A DNA stretch of 64,000 bases, from positions 4,987,501-5,051,500 of the forward strand of contig JAITYX010000032.1 in NCBI GenBank assembly GCA_021018815.1. The letters are read 5' to 3'. Under the pieces are notes generated by a model that had not been told where the DNA came from, searched no databases, and saw nothing but the letters and a program-made list of their open reading frames with translations. Each line of letters opens with the position of its first letter. Positions within the stretch are counted from its first letter, which is position 1. Position numbers and translations under genes: made by a program. The stretch is from Talinum fruticosum (Eukaryota > Streptophyta > Magnoliopsida > Caryophyllales > Talinaceae). Shown in pieces: positions 11,034-24,458 of this stretch.

Positions 11034-13900
11034 ATTCCTCTCTCTAATTTGTGTTTGGGTTTTTAGGGTTTATGGTGTTTCCTTCATTCTATGTTCCCCT
11101 CAGATTTTGGAGAATTTTGTTAATTGGGGGTTATATTTTACTTTCTGTGGAATACTCTTGAACCTCTAATTATAGATGGTTTTTCCTTGAATCAAATTCA
11201 ATATAACTATCTTGATTTTGGTTTCATTTATCTATGTTATTTGTGTCTGATTGAATTGGTAGGTTTAATTTTCTGTAAGGTTTTCGTTGAACTTGTTTCC
11301 CATCATTAACGCTTGTTCATTTTGAATTTATGTTGGTTTAACTTTGCGTAATAGCTTGAGAAATGAGAACTAGTTTCTTCTTAGTACTATGTAATCCCTT
11401 TGGGGTTGGGGGGGAGTGAAGCATAATTGTGATATGAAGGTCAAATGTGCTTAGCTAATCCATGGTCTTCTCTTGTGTTCTGCTTTATAGGAAATTAATA
11501 GTTGGTGGAAAATCTATCTTTGATTTGGTGTTAGTCAATGTGCTGATTTAAAGATTTGCTTGATAATTTGATGCGAGGCAGAGCTAGTTGCTCCTGAATA
11601 CAGAAATGGAATTAGTCCTTCAAGTGTTGGATGGAACAGTGTACATTCTTCTGTCACTCTGCTTGCCAAGTGTGAGATTGCTTTCATTGGACTTCCGCTT
11701 GTGGGGAATCGACATTGGGAGTTGAGATAGTGGTGGTACTGGTGTGATTGTTGTTGTTATATGGGATGGAGTTGTTTCCATAATGATGAGCTTTTTCGCA
11801 TTGGAGTCTTGGATTTGTAAAGGCTCACAAATCGCAACCTTAGGAGGGAATGATCTTTACCTATTGTTGTTATTCAGGAAACAAACAGCAACATTCTTAT
11901 TCAAGGAGTTGTTGCTCATTGGATATGTATATTATCATTAGTTGATGACTTGCAGAAAATGATGAGAGTTAGAGCAAAGCTTGAAGAAGAGTGTTTGTTC
12001 TTCTTTTCAGCTATCTTTTAGGTGCCTCTGAGAAAAAGAAATCAGAAGGGCATTATTAGTCTAGTCTTTATCTCAACCCTTCAAGAATGAAGAAATAATG
12101 GTTCAAAAGCTTCAATCTATTCTGGAGAGTAAGAAGAAAGAGATGAGGAAAATGATTTGTGAACTTCTCCAGCTAGCCTTATAGAAATACGCTGAAGAAA
12201 ACAAGTTCCTTTGATTTAGGAGTATATGTTCTGGAAACAGTTTCACCTCTTCGTCAGCATTTTATGAACTCACCTCATTTTACCTCAGGAGATCAATATG
12301 AAGATCCTTCCGTATAGCATAATGGTCATTTAGGAGATAGGTTGTGTGATCAAGAATAAAGTATTAAAAGTCGATTTCGAAAACAAAGAACTTTTATAAA
12401 TTTGTGAAGTTGATGTATCATGATTTCTTTTGTATGTTTAGTCATCCCTTATTCTTGATTGTAGTTCTAAAGCTTGAGTATTCTAGGAACATCTGGATCC
12501 AATCTTTTATTGGGCACCTTCTTATAGAACTTACCACAGCATCTTATCCGTACCCAGACACAAGCGGTTGGGAATGAAGACCGCAGAGGAGAAGAATCAA
12601 ATCTAAAATTTTTAAATTGTGTTTCAGCTCTATGCTCTGCAACACCTTACTGTGTAAGCATGGTAATTCCATGTATGTCTTTGGTTTACTGCATGACTAG
12701 TTGAGGTCTGAAGGCTGGATGATGGCTGATCTCTTTACTATAAATATATGGTTGATGAATAAAGATCTTCTAATGCCTAATGGCGTTGCTATAGCCTACA
12801 CTTGTATATGCAGGGTATGGTGATTCATTCTTTAGGATGAGACCTATCTAGCCTTTTGCTTGTGGAAACTGTTATGTCTTGCATGATATTGTTAATGGAG
12901 GGCATAGTGATACAAAGGTTTCTGGAGTCTGGGACGTACTTTTAGGGAAGTGAGCTTCAGTGAGTCATATAACACATAATACTCCAGCAATGTGCAAGTT
13001 TTAGGGAAATGAGCATCCACACGGAGAATCTTTGTGTGTGCAAGTTTTAGGGAAATAAATTCAATGCCAGTGTATGCTCCGTTCATAGCGGGAAATGGAA
13101 GATGGTGGGTAGTATCATTACAAATCAGTTTTAGGCATAAGGCCATTAGATTGACCAAAGTAACTGGGATATTGGACTAGATCCATGATCCGGGTAACAC
13201 AATTACAAATTCGTTTACATTTATAACTGTATATATACATGGGTGTGCAGTTTCCACTTAGTTCCACTGATTCATTCTAATCTGGGCTACTGTCTGAGAT
13301 GTCTGCAAGTGCATCTAATAGGCTCAGACAGAATGCCAGGCTTGATTATATTTTTGGAAAAAAAAAAAGGAAAAATCGATCCTGAGGACAGCCTCGTGCA
13401 AAGTCTTGGGTCTTGGACTGAACCGTTGGTTTGCAAAGTGGATTGAACACCTCGTGCGCCCTGTTTATAAGGACTAGACTGGCACGCCAGTCGGTTAGGC
13501 TGGGTTTGAACCAAGCACGAGCGAGCACTTGTTTGGTGAGCTTTTGCTCCAAGATTGGCTTAATTCTATTCTGTAATCTGTATAAATCCATGATGGATTT
13601 GATACGGATGTACCTCTGACTCATTTCCACACAATTATCAAGAAGCCTTCACCATGAAGGTATTCCCAATTATGTTGCTTCACTAATTGGGCCATAGAAA
13701 GTTGAAGTTCTTGCTTTGAAGCGACTCAGCACTTGCATTTTTTCATCCCAACTATGATTATTCGAGTTGAAAATGCTTCTCTCTCTGTATTCCACTTTCA
13801 GCTACCCTATCTCGTTTTTCACTAAAAACGAAAACAAAAACAAACTTAAGTGTTGTTTGTTGTAAATCCCTTTTTAAAATTTTTTATAATAAGGGTATAG
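11034..13900. other. Non-coding stretch after the small gene; possible long 3' UTR or decayed sequence
   Basis: No supportable gene. Around 12095-12210 a short frame on + reads like a helical protein fragment (VQKLQSILESKKKEMRKMI) with a TAG then a possible continuation, perhaps a pseudogene scrap. Around 12940-13060 the phrase GCAAGTTTTAGGGAAAT occurs twice. Nothing else recognised. Confidence 0.4.
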
Positions 13901-16900
13901 CCGTATAGGTATTGTTAATTGCAAAATGCAATGAAGCCGCTAATTACGCGCTGCTTTTGGGTCTTTCTTTTTCCCTCTGATTTACGAAGTATTTGATTGC
14001 AAATTCATGTTCCACACTCAGCCCATTTTTGACCCTACCCTCTAATTCAGTTCAGACTAGTATTGGCTTTTCTTTTTCAAAAAATAAATAAATGAAGGAA
14101 GTCATATAACTTATGAATCTCTCCAAACTCTGCTAAAGTAGCACCCACAAGGGACGTTATTATTGTATACAATAATACCAACGAGCCAAACATAGTTTCC
14201 GGTTTCCACAAAACCAAAACTTGAAAAATTTTAAACCATATTATTTGCAATAAATAAGTTTATAGATTGTTTTAAGAAGATTTAAAAGAACTTGAAAATA
14301 TATCTAACGAAAAAAAACACAAATAATTTATTTTGTTATTTTATTTTAATTTATAGAAATCACAAAGAACATAATAGCAAATGTGCAAAAAGTAGAGGAG
14401 AAAGTTAGGGCATTAAATGAAATTTGGACCTCACATTCATCTCCCTCAAGAAGACCTAGAGTGGGGTTGGTTGACAATGATTTGCAATAAACGAAATCAG
14501 CTATGTTGGAATGTGGTGACAATGACTGGTAACCCCAGTTGAAAATGATCTGTATCATCATCAAGAGGCTTTCCATTGGATTTTGGGGTCAATGGATCCA
14601 CACAGGGTCAACCCCTCCCCACCCCCCAAAAAAAAAAGGACAATTGGAGTAGTTTTATGCACAGCATAGCTGCCAGGAAACCAAGAGACTTTTTCCCTGT
14701 TGGTAAGTGTAAGATCTGAGATTTGGATTCTTCATTACTGAAAACCTGGTTGAGCCTTTTTATTTTCTAAATTTGGAAACTCAACAAATACTTTTTTAAG
14801 TAAACAAATGATTTTATCAATGATGTTGAGTTTGTGGCATTTGTAATGCACAACTCACATATGTAAGTTTTTTATATAATATTTCGATAAATAACTTTGA
14901 TTAGAAAAATTTTTTATAGTCATCAATGTTTGTCTTCGATGATCTAATTATTTTGTTACATAGTCTTTCAAAAGGAGATATATAAATTTTTACTCACTTT
15001 TCCTAATTAAAAGATTTAAACTGATATCATGAGCTATCATTTCAATAATTTTGGGTTAAAAAAGGGACCTCGATCATAAAATTTCTCAAAATTAGAGATT
15101 TTTAGGGTCTATAAAATATAAATTATCAACACACAACACTAGCATAGCATGATAATGAAGAATTTAAATTAAGGAACAAATAGATATTAGGGCCAAAATT
15201 TATTAATTAATTGATAAACAAGAGAACAGGATTAACCGAAAATATTTAAGTTGAATTTTTTTGAAATAAGATTAAACAAAATTACAATATATAGCTCCCT
15301 AACAAAAGCCTATTGGGAAAAATTGATTGCCATTTTAATTCATGCACAAGCACAACAAGTGTATCTACATGAAGATTCAAAGAAGCATGTGCAATTTTAG
15401 AAGGGAGATCAAGATACTTAGAATACAATTTAAGTGCACTTGTACCATGTGACACATACTTTCTCCAACTAGGGAACAGTAAACACAATTCCTTTATTGT
15501 TTGTTGGCATCTTCTCAAGCTAATTAATTATGACCAAAAATTTTTAAACACAAGGAGTACTTATGTTGAACTCGGAAGGCTGTCGATGAATTGATTATTA
15601 TCGGGAAACGTATGTGACTAGATTTAATGGAAATCTAATCTAGATCTATAAGATAATCACGCTGACTAAGTGAGTTTATTGTTTTCCCGACATGTACTAA
15701 ACTCGTGATGTCAAAGTTAAAACCTTTATGAAACCTCAATATAATAGTACCGTTTTTTTCTTGTTATTTACCCCCAGTAGCTCAAGTGTGAAGGAGTTCC
15801 TCCGTGTTATACACGTCCATTAAAAGGGAATACTCGTGTTCAATTGCTTTGATCAATTAAGAGCAGATCTAATATTTTACGTACCAAAGATTCTTATTTG
15901 GAAATGTGATTTTTCTCACAATATGGAAACATGTGTTATAAGAATGGACTCTAACTCTTTATTATTTCTGTTCATGAAATTTGAAGAAAGAAGCTCGAGA
16001 AAGATGGTTAAAGTAGAAGGACTCAATTTCACAATGATGATGCAGGTATATATATATATACCATTAATTTTGTTGAAATAATTACATATTGATTTTGATA
16101 TTTTTGATTTATTTTTATTATATAAATTATGGTGTGTGTATATATGCAAACCTTGTGAGATTTTCTTAGATAGATAGATGATCTTGGGTTTGTTGGCTTG
16201 GATTGCGGTATGAGTAGTGATGCATTACACACACAGAGGGAGAGAGAGAGAGATAGAAGACTTTGACGCACAGTCACCAAGCGGCCAAGCCGTTTGGTTA
16301 AACGAATGGGGCAAGATTTGTAGTTTAAACACAGACTCTCAGCAATAAATTTAGTGAAGGTGGGCAAATGGCTACTTGGCGTATAAGTAGTGTAGGCATC
16401 CGAATATCATGTGAAGCTCACCCATTTATTTCCATCTACACTCTTCGTCTCATTTTGATGGTCTAATTCACTGCTTAATACAGAGTCTTGTGTGAGTTTT
16501 CCTTTCATCTGGCCCTAGACTTTCAACTGGTCCTGAAAAACTCATTAATTTAAGCTCAACTTAGCTCTTGGGTTCGAGCTCATTGTTCAAATGAATCAAA
16601 ATGAGCTTAAGCAAGCACGACTCGATAGGCTCATAAAGTTTTCTATACGAGGGAAAATGTATGTGTGCGCTTGCGTGCTTGCTTGCTCATTATCCTTTTA
16701 TGTATGATACATTTTAAGTCACAATTACCATATATAATAGTTGTCGCTATAATATTACTTCTTTTAAATTATCCCCTCATCCATATTAATCTTCAATCTT
16801 ACATCAATATCTAAGATGCAAATTTTTTTATAAAAAAATCATTTCTTTTTAAATATTTAGAATTGATTGTGATTATTTCATTTCATAACAATAATACTCG

Positions 16901-17029
16901 AGTAGTGGGAATACGGAAACTTATGAAGTATATAAATCTCAATCCCAAATTCTGATGTTCGTTCAATGAAATAACTTGCGACCTGAGCCTCGAGCTCAGC
17001 TCCGCTCCTATCCAACCTTAGCTGGTATA
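13901..17029. other. Intergenic AT-rich DNA
   Basis: No gene seen. A C-run then A-run tract lies at about 14609-14638. Words such as GAGCTC, TCGAGC and AGCTTA cluster at about 16545-16620 and 16980-17000, in the style of transposon-derived sequence, but no ends can be defined. Confidence 0.4.
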
Positions 17030-17308
17030 TACTCCCTCCGTTTCTAAATATATATCACTTTAACTAATTTTTCTCGTTTCACATTACTTGTCATTTTACA
17101 ATTATAATGACATATTAATTACTAGTTTACCAATTTTATCCTTATTAATTACTTTGTTTCTCTTCTTTTTTTTTCATTAATTTTCTTCATTTCTAATAAA
17201 ACATAGGGACAACTTGGTCTTTTAATACAAAATTTGTCCTGAATTTTATGTTTTTTTTTTTTAATTCATGCATAACTTTAAAATGAGTATTTTAAAACGG
17301 AGGGAGTA
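17030..17308. mobile_element. Stowaway (Tc1/mariner) MITE, 279 bp, with perfect 14-bp inverted ends
   Basis: The element begins TACTCCCTCCGTTT at 17030 and ends AAACGGAGGGAGTA at 17308, an exact inverted repeat carrying the TA target duplication. Its interior is AT-rich and non-coding. Two other copies in the window (2522-3000 and 20085-20235) share interior sequence but have poorer ends, so this is the youngest. Confidence 0.9.
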
Positions 17309-18608
17309 TAATTTAACTTTTAATTTTGCCTTGAGAAAAGGAAAGGAGCTATAGGTTGATGCTAACTTAAAATAAATGCAACAAGAATTCAACATTTAAT
17401 AATTGTATAAACCTATTTATGATAGAACTCTTCACTTTTAGGTAGAATTTACTGAAGCCGTTACCATTCATTGTCTCTATAGTACCATATTCAATTAATG
17501 ACCTTAGTTAGTTAAAAGTGATTGCATTATCACAAAAAAAAAAAAAAAAGTGATTGTATTTACGAGTATTGTACTATCCCCTCTCTTAAAAAAAAAAAGA
17601 CTAAAAACCGACAATAACTTTTCTCTCCCTTAATTCTCTCTAAACCTTAATTCTGTATTTATTAATTTTTTCGGTTTTAAATTGTTGAATTTACTACTAC
17701 TTAGGTACAACCAGTGATAAAACCCACTTTACTTTAATTTCTTCAATCAAATTAATATTTAAAAGTATTGTTATTTTCTTTCCAATAAATCTTCTCTCCT
17801 TCTTGTAAGAGTTTGGATTAAAGATTGAATGTCTCTCCTTTTATGTTAAAGTTAGGGTTTATTTCATTCTTATGATAGTCCTGTTTCTCGCTTTTGTGCG
17901 AATTATTTATCTAGCCAATACGTGCAAATTTTATTAGAGTTGTTCATTCAATTGTAGGGTATATTTTTGATATTTTTTATCAATTAGTTTCATCGATTTT
18001 GATTGAGAATGATTAAAAATGCAATTTCATATGACTTGATCAAAGTGGTAGTTCATTCAGATTGGATTTATTATATCATACAAAGATTTATTCTATGAAA
18101 TTATGCAATAGTTTGCTGACGTTTAGGAAATATAGATTGAAGTAAGATGCTATAAGTATAGAATCGAACAAAAGTATATTTATCATTAATTTGGTCGAAA
18201 TAGAGATTTATTTTGATATTTTAAATTTATTATTGTTAGAAAATCATCTTTGTAGATGACATTGTTTTTTATTAATAAAATTTCTCTTTGTATAATAAAA
18301 AGAGTATTTGTACTATCAAGTTTTTAAGGTCATCTTCGACAATAATGTTTGGACTAGCATTTTAGCGTTTCGATTAAGTCAAAACCTTAATAAGTTAAAT
18401 ATTAGTAGTATTTAGTTAGATAATATTTTAACTAGCATTTGTCGAAACTTATAACTTTCAAGTAGTCTTTCTAAAACGTTAAGAATATGATCTTTTTACA
18501 TTGAAAACCGACGTGTCATCAAATTTCTTGCCAAATTATCCATACATTAGTTTTATATTTTATAAATTATCTATACCCTGTTATGTCAACTTATAATAAT
18601 CAGCTAGT

Positions 18609-18724
18609 CTAACCGTTAAATTTACTAAACATATTTCATTTTATTACTAAGTTGAACAACTATATGCTAACCGTTAAATTTATTGAACACATTTCCTTTA
18701 GCTTTTTAGTTGGACAACTATATG
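18609..18724. repeat. Direct repeat, 58 bp x 2
   Basis: CTAACCGTTAAATTTA and the following text to GGACAACTATATG recur head to tail at 18609 and 18667 with scattered substitutions. Confidence 0.8.
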
Positions 18725-19471
18725 CTACAACACTAAATTATGATAGTTATCCACTATTTAAAAAACAACTATCTACTATCCAAATAGTTATATGTTACTT
18801 TGATAATTAATTTTACCAAATAGAGACTAAAACTGATATCATAGTGCATTAAATTTTGGATTCGATGCCACTCTTCTTTATTGTATCGTAATTGTATTAT
18901 ATTATATTATTAAGGTATATATTTGAATTAAAATTAAATTAAAGTGATTTCATTATTTTTCCTTTTTTTATCACCATCATTTTTCCTTAAATAATGGATT
19001 TATATTCAAGTGTAAATAAATACGATGAAAGACAAACAAAACAAAGATAATTAATTAAAAGTAATTATCCAATTAGTAGATGCCCACATTTATCTGTCCC
19101 ACTGTGTCGATAATCTTGTTAATTATCCTCATCTAACCTTAATTTTGTACAAAATTCTAATCAAATATTATATTTATTAGGATTTATATATGCATTTATG
19201 GTATTTTATCTCTGTAGCCTCTAAGAACCAAATGCAAGTACAATAATTCTTTTTTCTCATTAGACAATGCAAATATTATACTACTTGAATGCAAGGCAAA
19301 ATCTAATTTTCTAAGAAAACGGATTATGGAAAAAAAAAAAAATTACATAGTTTTTGGAAACTCAAAAGCTGTGTTTTGGGAAAAATAATATTAAAATATA
19401 ATCCTGCTAATAAAAATTATTAAAATAAGCTTATCATTATAATTCTTTTTGGATGGAAATTTCATCTAGAT

Positions 19472-19620
19472 GAGTACCCTGTTCGACAATAATTTTTGGA
19501 ATAATTTTTAGTATTTTAACTGAGTATCGAAATATTATTAAAAAAAGGTAAATATCGTTTTATTTTACAATAGTATAGTTAGACAATAAAATACTAATTT
19601 ACTAGCCTAAGGGTACCCTA
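19472..19620. mobile_element. Possible hAT-like MITE remnant
   Basis: The left side reads GAGTACCCTGTTCGACAATAA and the right side ends CTAAGGGTACCCTA, so GTACCCT lies inverted at both edges about 150 bp apart. The phrase TTCGACAATAAT also occurs at about 18333, suggesting a second remnant. The ends are imperfect. Confidence 0.3.
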
Positions 19621-20084
19621 ACGCTAGCATGCTGCATATAAACAATAGTTACTCACTCCCTCCCTCCAATAATATAATAATTGTGATATTACATATATTT
19701 TAATTTATTTAGAAAACTGCAAATGGATCAAATATACTTTCAAGATCGCATCTGTAAATAATACTACTTTAAAATAATGTTTTTTAATAATTTATACCGA
19801 TAATAATTGTGAATAAATTCATAGTATCACTTGGAGAAATTTATAAATATATAGATGAGAGATATAATCATATAAAAGCCCAATAGATCAAACTTTGTCA
19901 TATCAGACATATAATGAACGAATTATCTTTTGAAAAATAGATAAAATTTTAGGGTGATTTACATTATTACTTCAAAAATCAATCCTGAAATACGCAATAT
20001 TATCATGTTTCTTAATATAAAAAATAAAATAAAATTTTCCCATCACAAAAATATCTCATTTAACATCCTATAATTTTCAATGCA

Positions 20085-20235
20085 TCATTTTAATTTTTAG
20101 TGACATATTAATTACTACTTTATCAATTTTGTCTTTGTTAATTGATTTTTTTTTCTACTTTTTTTCATTGACTTCCTTATTTCTAATGAATTTTTACGGC
20201 AATTTGATCGTTTAATTTTCAATATGTGGTATAAT
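20085..20235. mobile_element. Fragment of the same Stowaway MITE family as 17030-17308
   Basis: The text around GACATATTAATTACTACTTT, then TTAATTGATTTTTTTT, TTTCATTGACTTCC and TTTCTAATGAATT parallels the interior of the 17030-17308 element word for word with substitutions. Clean ends are not seen. Confidence 0.65.
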
Positions 20236-20561
20236 TTGTGTTTTATGATAAATTAATATAGGAAAGTTTGACCTTTTTCACCTCATGAGGTCATTGATAG
20301 ATGTCTTTACTCATAAATTACGTGAGAAAGAAAGAGCCGTATTATTAACTGATTCTCTACTAAAATTGTATTTTTCCAACATTAATAATGGTGGTATTGA
20401 GAGGAGTAGATGGGAATGATAATTATAGGAAGAGAAATCTAGACAAGGAAGTAGATTAATCTCCATTGAAGGCAAGATAAGAGAGTTAAAATATAAATCC
20501 ACATGTTATAGTGGGTTAAAAAGTCTAATAATAATATTTTAATATTTATTTAAATATTATA

Positions 20562-20733
20562 GGGCCTATTCGGTAAAATAAGCTCGTTTGTATAAAGGAT
20601 AACATTTTAACCGATAACAAATGTAAATGTTAATTGAAACACTACCTTATCGATCACTAATATTTAGTTGTTTAGAATTTTAACTCGATCAAAATAGTAA
20701 AGGCTATTCAAATATTATTGCCGAATAGGATCC
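20562..20733. mobile_element. Small hAT-like MITE, about 172 bp
   Basis: It begins GGGCCTATTCGGTAA and ends TTGCCGAATAGGATCC, whose reverse complement is GGATCCTATTCGGCAA, an inverted end with a few mismatches. The interior is non-coding and AT-rich. The end motif CCTATTCGG resembles hAT-type plant MITEs. The target duplication is not clear. Confidence 0.6.
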
Positions 20734-20948
20734 AAGTAGTAATTACAAGAAAAAAAGTATTTTTAATAAAATTAGATAATTCTAAAAAAAAAAGATAATT
20801 TAGTGGTATTTTATTATGAATAGTGTGTAGTATGGGCAACTAGTAGACCTAATCCTATTGCAAGCACATGCGAATTGGCTAATACTTCCCGGCTCACCCC
20901 CTAATTCAAACTCTGCCCTCTTGATCTCCTTGAGACACACGCATGTGA

Positions 20949-21254
20949 GAGATAGAGAGAGAGAGAGAGAGAGACAGCTAGAACGGGGAGGGGAGAGAGG
21001 GAAAAAAAACCCCAATGGAAACGCGCTTTTTTTTATGGTGGGACCTACTTCTCTATCCTCCTGAGTCCTCACCTTCACCGACGCGTCAATTTCTCCTTCC
21101 TCCCCTCTGCTCTTCTCTTCTCCTCTTCAAATTACATAAATTCCCTCCTCTCCCTTTCCCGTTCCCTCACTGTCCTCTCTCTCTCTCTCTCTCTTAGTTG
21201 GAAGTGTTAGCCGCTTTTTGCTAACACCGTCGTTGTCTCTCTCTCTCTCTCTCC
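20949..21254 (+). promoter_or_regulatory. Purine/pyrimidine-tract leader of the SKS5-like gene
   Basis: A GA tract (20949-20974), a CT tract (21175-21196) and a second CT tract (21237-21254) precede the start codon by less than 330 bp. CT-rich leaders are typical of strongly transcribed plant genes. The transcription start cannot be placed. Confidence 0.45.
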
Positions 21255-21268
21255 TAAAGAACTAAAAG

Positions 21269-24200
21269 ATGAGGAGAGGGACGGCGGCAATGCGGGCTTT
21301 TCTCTGCTTCGCTGCTCTGTTCGCCATTGTCGTCGCCGAAGATCCTTACAGATTCTTCGACTGGAATATCACTTATGGCATTATCTCTCCACTCGGCGTT
21401 CCCCAACAGGTTTCATTCCTTCATTCATCAATTCCGTCCTCCTTTTCTTTCCATCTTTTATATTTCTCGTCTGATTTCTTTGGGATGATTTTTGCAGGGT
21501 ATTCTGATCAACGGACAATTTCCAGGCCCAGATATTCACTCCGTCACCAACGACAATCTCATCATCAATGTTCACAACAGTCTTGATGTGCCTTTCCTTC
21601 TCTCCTGGTAAATCTCACTCTTAATTATCCTATCCCCTGGTTTTCTCTGTCCTCTAACGAACAAGCAGTGGATCGATCTTTATAAAAAGAAAAATCCGGT
21701 AGTAGTCAATATTTCTTCTTTTGTTTATGGTTTTTCGTCGTTAATGGTGATCTTCAGTTGTTGACTTGAATTGAAATTTTCTTTTAATATTCTTTTCTTT
21801 TTTATACTGAATCATGGATACTAGTTTTGATTGGCTGTCACGCACTTTTATGCTGTTTGTTCACTGGGTCGGATCTCTTTTTCTCGGATCCACTGTGCCT
21901 TGTCTCTCATCACTTTTTTTTTTTTTAACTGACCCATCATTTTCTCTTTCTGAACTGAATCTATGATGACCCTTTGGCCTTTAGTGGTCGAGGGAAAAAA
22001 TAGTGTAAATATTTTTAATTTAGTTCATACAAAGTCATGTATTATGATCTGAGTATATATGATATGTTATGTTTAAGATCGATTAAAACATAAATTATTA
22101 TAAAAAATAGGACGATTATTAAGAAATCTCAAATAACATATACATTATGTCATAAATTAATTAAATAAAGTGAAATAAAAATTTATTTTGAGCCAAAAAT
22201 TCCACTTGACATCTAGAGATTTCGAGAATTATAGACTATTCATAATATATAATGGTCAAACTTAGCTTTGAAAGCAGGTTAACATTATTAATTGTTGGTC
22301 TAAGTTAGCTTCTTTTCAACTTTCATGTTTATATATAATATATCTATGGTTAATTTGGATAACGAGATTATTTTATATATATAAGGTTAATATCTTTTCC
22401 TGCTCTGTTTGTTAGATGATATGAGTTTAGGGGTGAAATGATTATTCATTAAAGGGTGTAAATCCAAATTGTTAGACTAAAGAAAAAGTAATTTGGACAT
22501 TGTGGATGTAATTTCAGGAGTGGAGTACAGAACAGAAAGAATTCCTATGAAGATGGAGTTTTGGGAACAACTTGCCCAATCCCCCAGGACAGAACTTCAC
22601 CTACATCCTGCAAGTTAAGGACCAAATTGGTAGTTTCTATTACTTCCCTTCTCTTGGCTTCCACAAGGCCGCGGGAGGTTTCGGAGGGATCAGGATCCTC
22701 AGCAGGCCTGGAATCCCAGTTCCTTTTCGAGATCCTGCTGGGGATTACACTGTTCTTATTGGAGATTGGTACAAATCTAACCACACGGTAATTTTCGGCT
22801 CCGATATATTGATATTGAACTCAATGTTGTTGTTTAGATTGGTTCATATTTATTCACATTCTAGATGTTATGCAAGCTCGATTCATCAAAATTTATTCTA
22901 GGTCTATTCATATACCCAATATTTGCATTATGACAGGCTACAGAACTTACATAGTATTAGTTTACAATGAAGGTGATGATTGATGAATTTGCTCGGGGAT
23001 TATGATTTACAGGATTTGCAGAGCATCCTTGATGGTGGGCACAGACTTCCTTCCCCAGATGGAATCCTCATCAATGGGCTCGGAAGTGGTGCTACTTTGA
23101 ATGTAGAGCAAGGTCAGCATCATATACTCTCCACATTGGAATATGGAAATGTCCAAGACACTTGATAATGATATTCTCCAATTGTTTTGCCACATCTAAG
23201 CAGCCCATCTCTAACCCATACCATGTCATTTTCGCACATTTTGACAGGCAAGACTTACAGGCTCAGGATCTGCAATGTGGGGCTGCAGAATTCCCTCAAC
23301 TTCCGCATCCAAGGCCACAAGCTGACTCTCGTTGAGGTCGAGGGGACCCACACCCTCCAGACTGTCTTCTCCTCCCTCGATGTCCATGTTGGCCAGTGCT
23401 ACTCGGTCCTTGTGACTGCTGATCAGCCAGCCAAGGACTACTACGTTGTGGTCTCATCGCGCTTCACCTCCCCTGTTAGCTTGTCCACCGGGGTCCTCCG
23501 CTATGCCAATGGAGCGGGCCCAGTTTCTGGCCCAATCCCAGGAGGACCCACCATCCAGATCGACTGGTCCCTCAACCAGGCCCGTGCTGTTAGAACCAAT
23601 CTTACTGCAAGTGGGCCAAGGCCTAACCCACAAGGGTCATACCACTATGGAATGATCAACACTACCAGGACTGTTAGGCTGCAAAATTCAGCTGGCCTTG
23701 TGAATGGCAAGCAGAGATATGCTGTCAATAGCGTGTCATTTATCCCGGCTGACACTCCTCTTAAGCTCGCTGACTTCTTCAAGATCGGTGGGGTTTTCAC
23801 CGTGGGGAGTATCCCTGACCAGCCTAACGGTGCCTCGATCCGCCTTGATACCTCTGTCATGGGCGCAGACTATAGGGCATTTATCGAGATCGTGTTTGAA
23901 AACACAGAAGACATCGTTCAAAGCTGGCATTTGGATGGTTATGCTTTCTTTGTTGTAGGGTAAGTCCAACATTTCAACCATATCTTTGTCTCCTAAGGTC
24001 TTGATGACCAAATTAGTTCCGTCTAACAACCATTTTGTCTCTGAAACACAGAATGGATGGAGGAACGTGGTCACCAGCTAGCAGACTCCAGTACAATCTT
24101 CGCGATGCAATTTTCCGTTCCACCACACAGGTAAGATAAGAAGGCATTTTCCTTTACTCAACCCATAAATAACAAAAGGGCAGGTACTCCACTATCTACA

Positions 24201-24458
24201 AGATGTGAAGAATTGTACTCATATCGGTGTGACTTGAAATGAATGTAGGTGTATCCAAACTCATGGACAGCAGTCTATGTGGCACTAGACAATGTGGGTA
24301 TGTGGAACCTGAGGTCGGAGTTCTGGGCTAGGCAATACTTGGGACAACAGTTCTACCTTCGAGTTTGGACACCTTCGACATCCCTAAGGGATGAATACCC
24401 TATTCGAAGAATGCCCTTACTTGCGGCAGAGCAGCAGGCAGACGCACTAGACCTCTAG
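21269..24458 (+). CDS. SKU5-similar (SKS5-type) monocopper-oxidase-like protein
   Basis: Seven exons: 21269-21409, 21498-21607, 22518-22787, 23013-23112, 23248-23959, 24052-24130, 24249-24458. A hydrophobic N-terminal signal peptide (cut near AEDPYR) leads into three cupredoxin-type domains of the plant SKU5/SKS and ascorbate-oxidase-like family; the type-1/2/3 copper histidine clusters of true oxidases are not seen, as usual in SKS proteins. Sequons NIT, NFT, NHT, NLT and NTT suggest secretion and glycosylation; no C-terminal GPI-type hydrophobic tail is seen. The role is apoplastic or cell-wall growth, inferred from the family. Two one-base losses break the frame: in a five-C run at 22581-22585 (the family text PPGQNFTYILQVKD resumes one frame over) and near 24409-24412, after which an NALTCGRAAGRRTRPL-like end lies in the next frame, ending TAA 24461-24463. 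With both repaired the length would be about 542 aa, normal for the family. A second in-frame ATG lies at 21290. Confidence 0.85.

Larger units (their letters stand above)
17309..20561. other. Gene-free AT-rich DNA with small repeats and MITE remnants
   Basis: No coding region can be supported. The stretch contains poly-A runs (17534-17549, 17588-17599), a 58-bp direct repeat, and several non-autonomous transposon remnants listed separately. Confidence 0.5.

Noticed and set aside
12892..13158. 88-codon minus-strand frame
   Set aside because: Contains a duplicated non-coding phrase and no convincing domain; weak resemblance to F-box-associated text could not be supported.
16540..17000. Clusters of GAGCTC-like words suspected as transposon ends
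   Set aside because: No inverted ends or target duplication could be defined.
20800..21197. Frames on both strands around the GA/CT tracts upstream of the SKS5-like gene
   Set aside because: Translations of microsatellites, without domain content.
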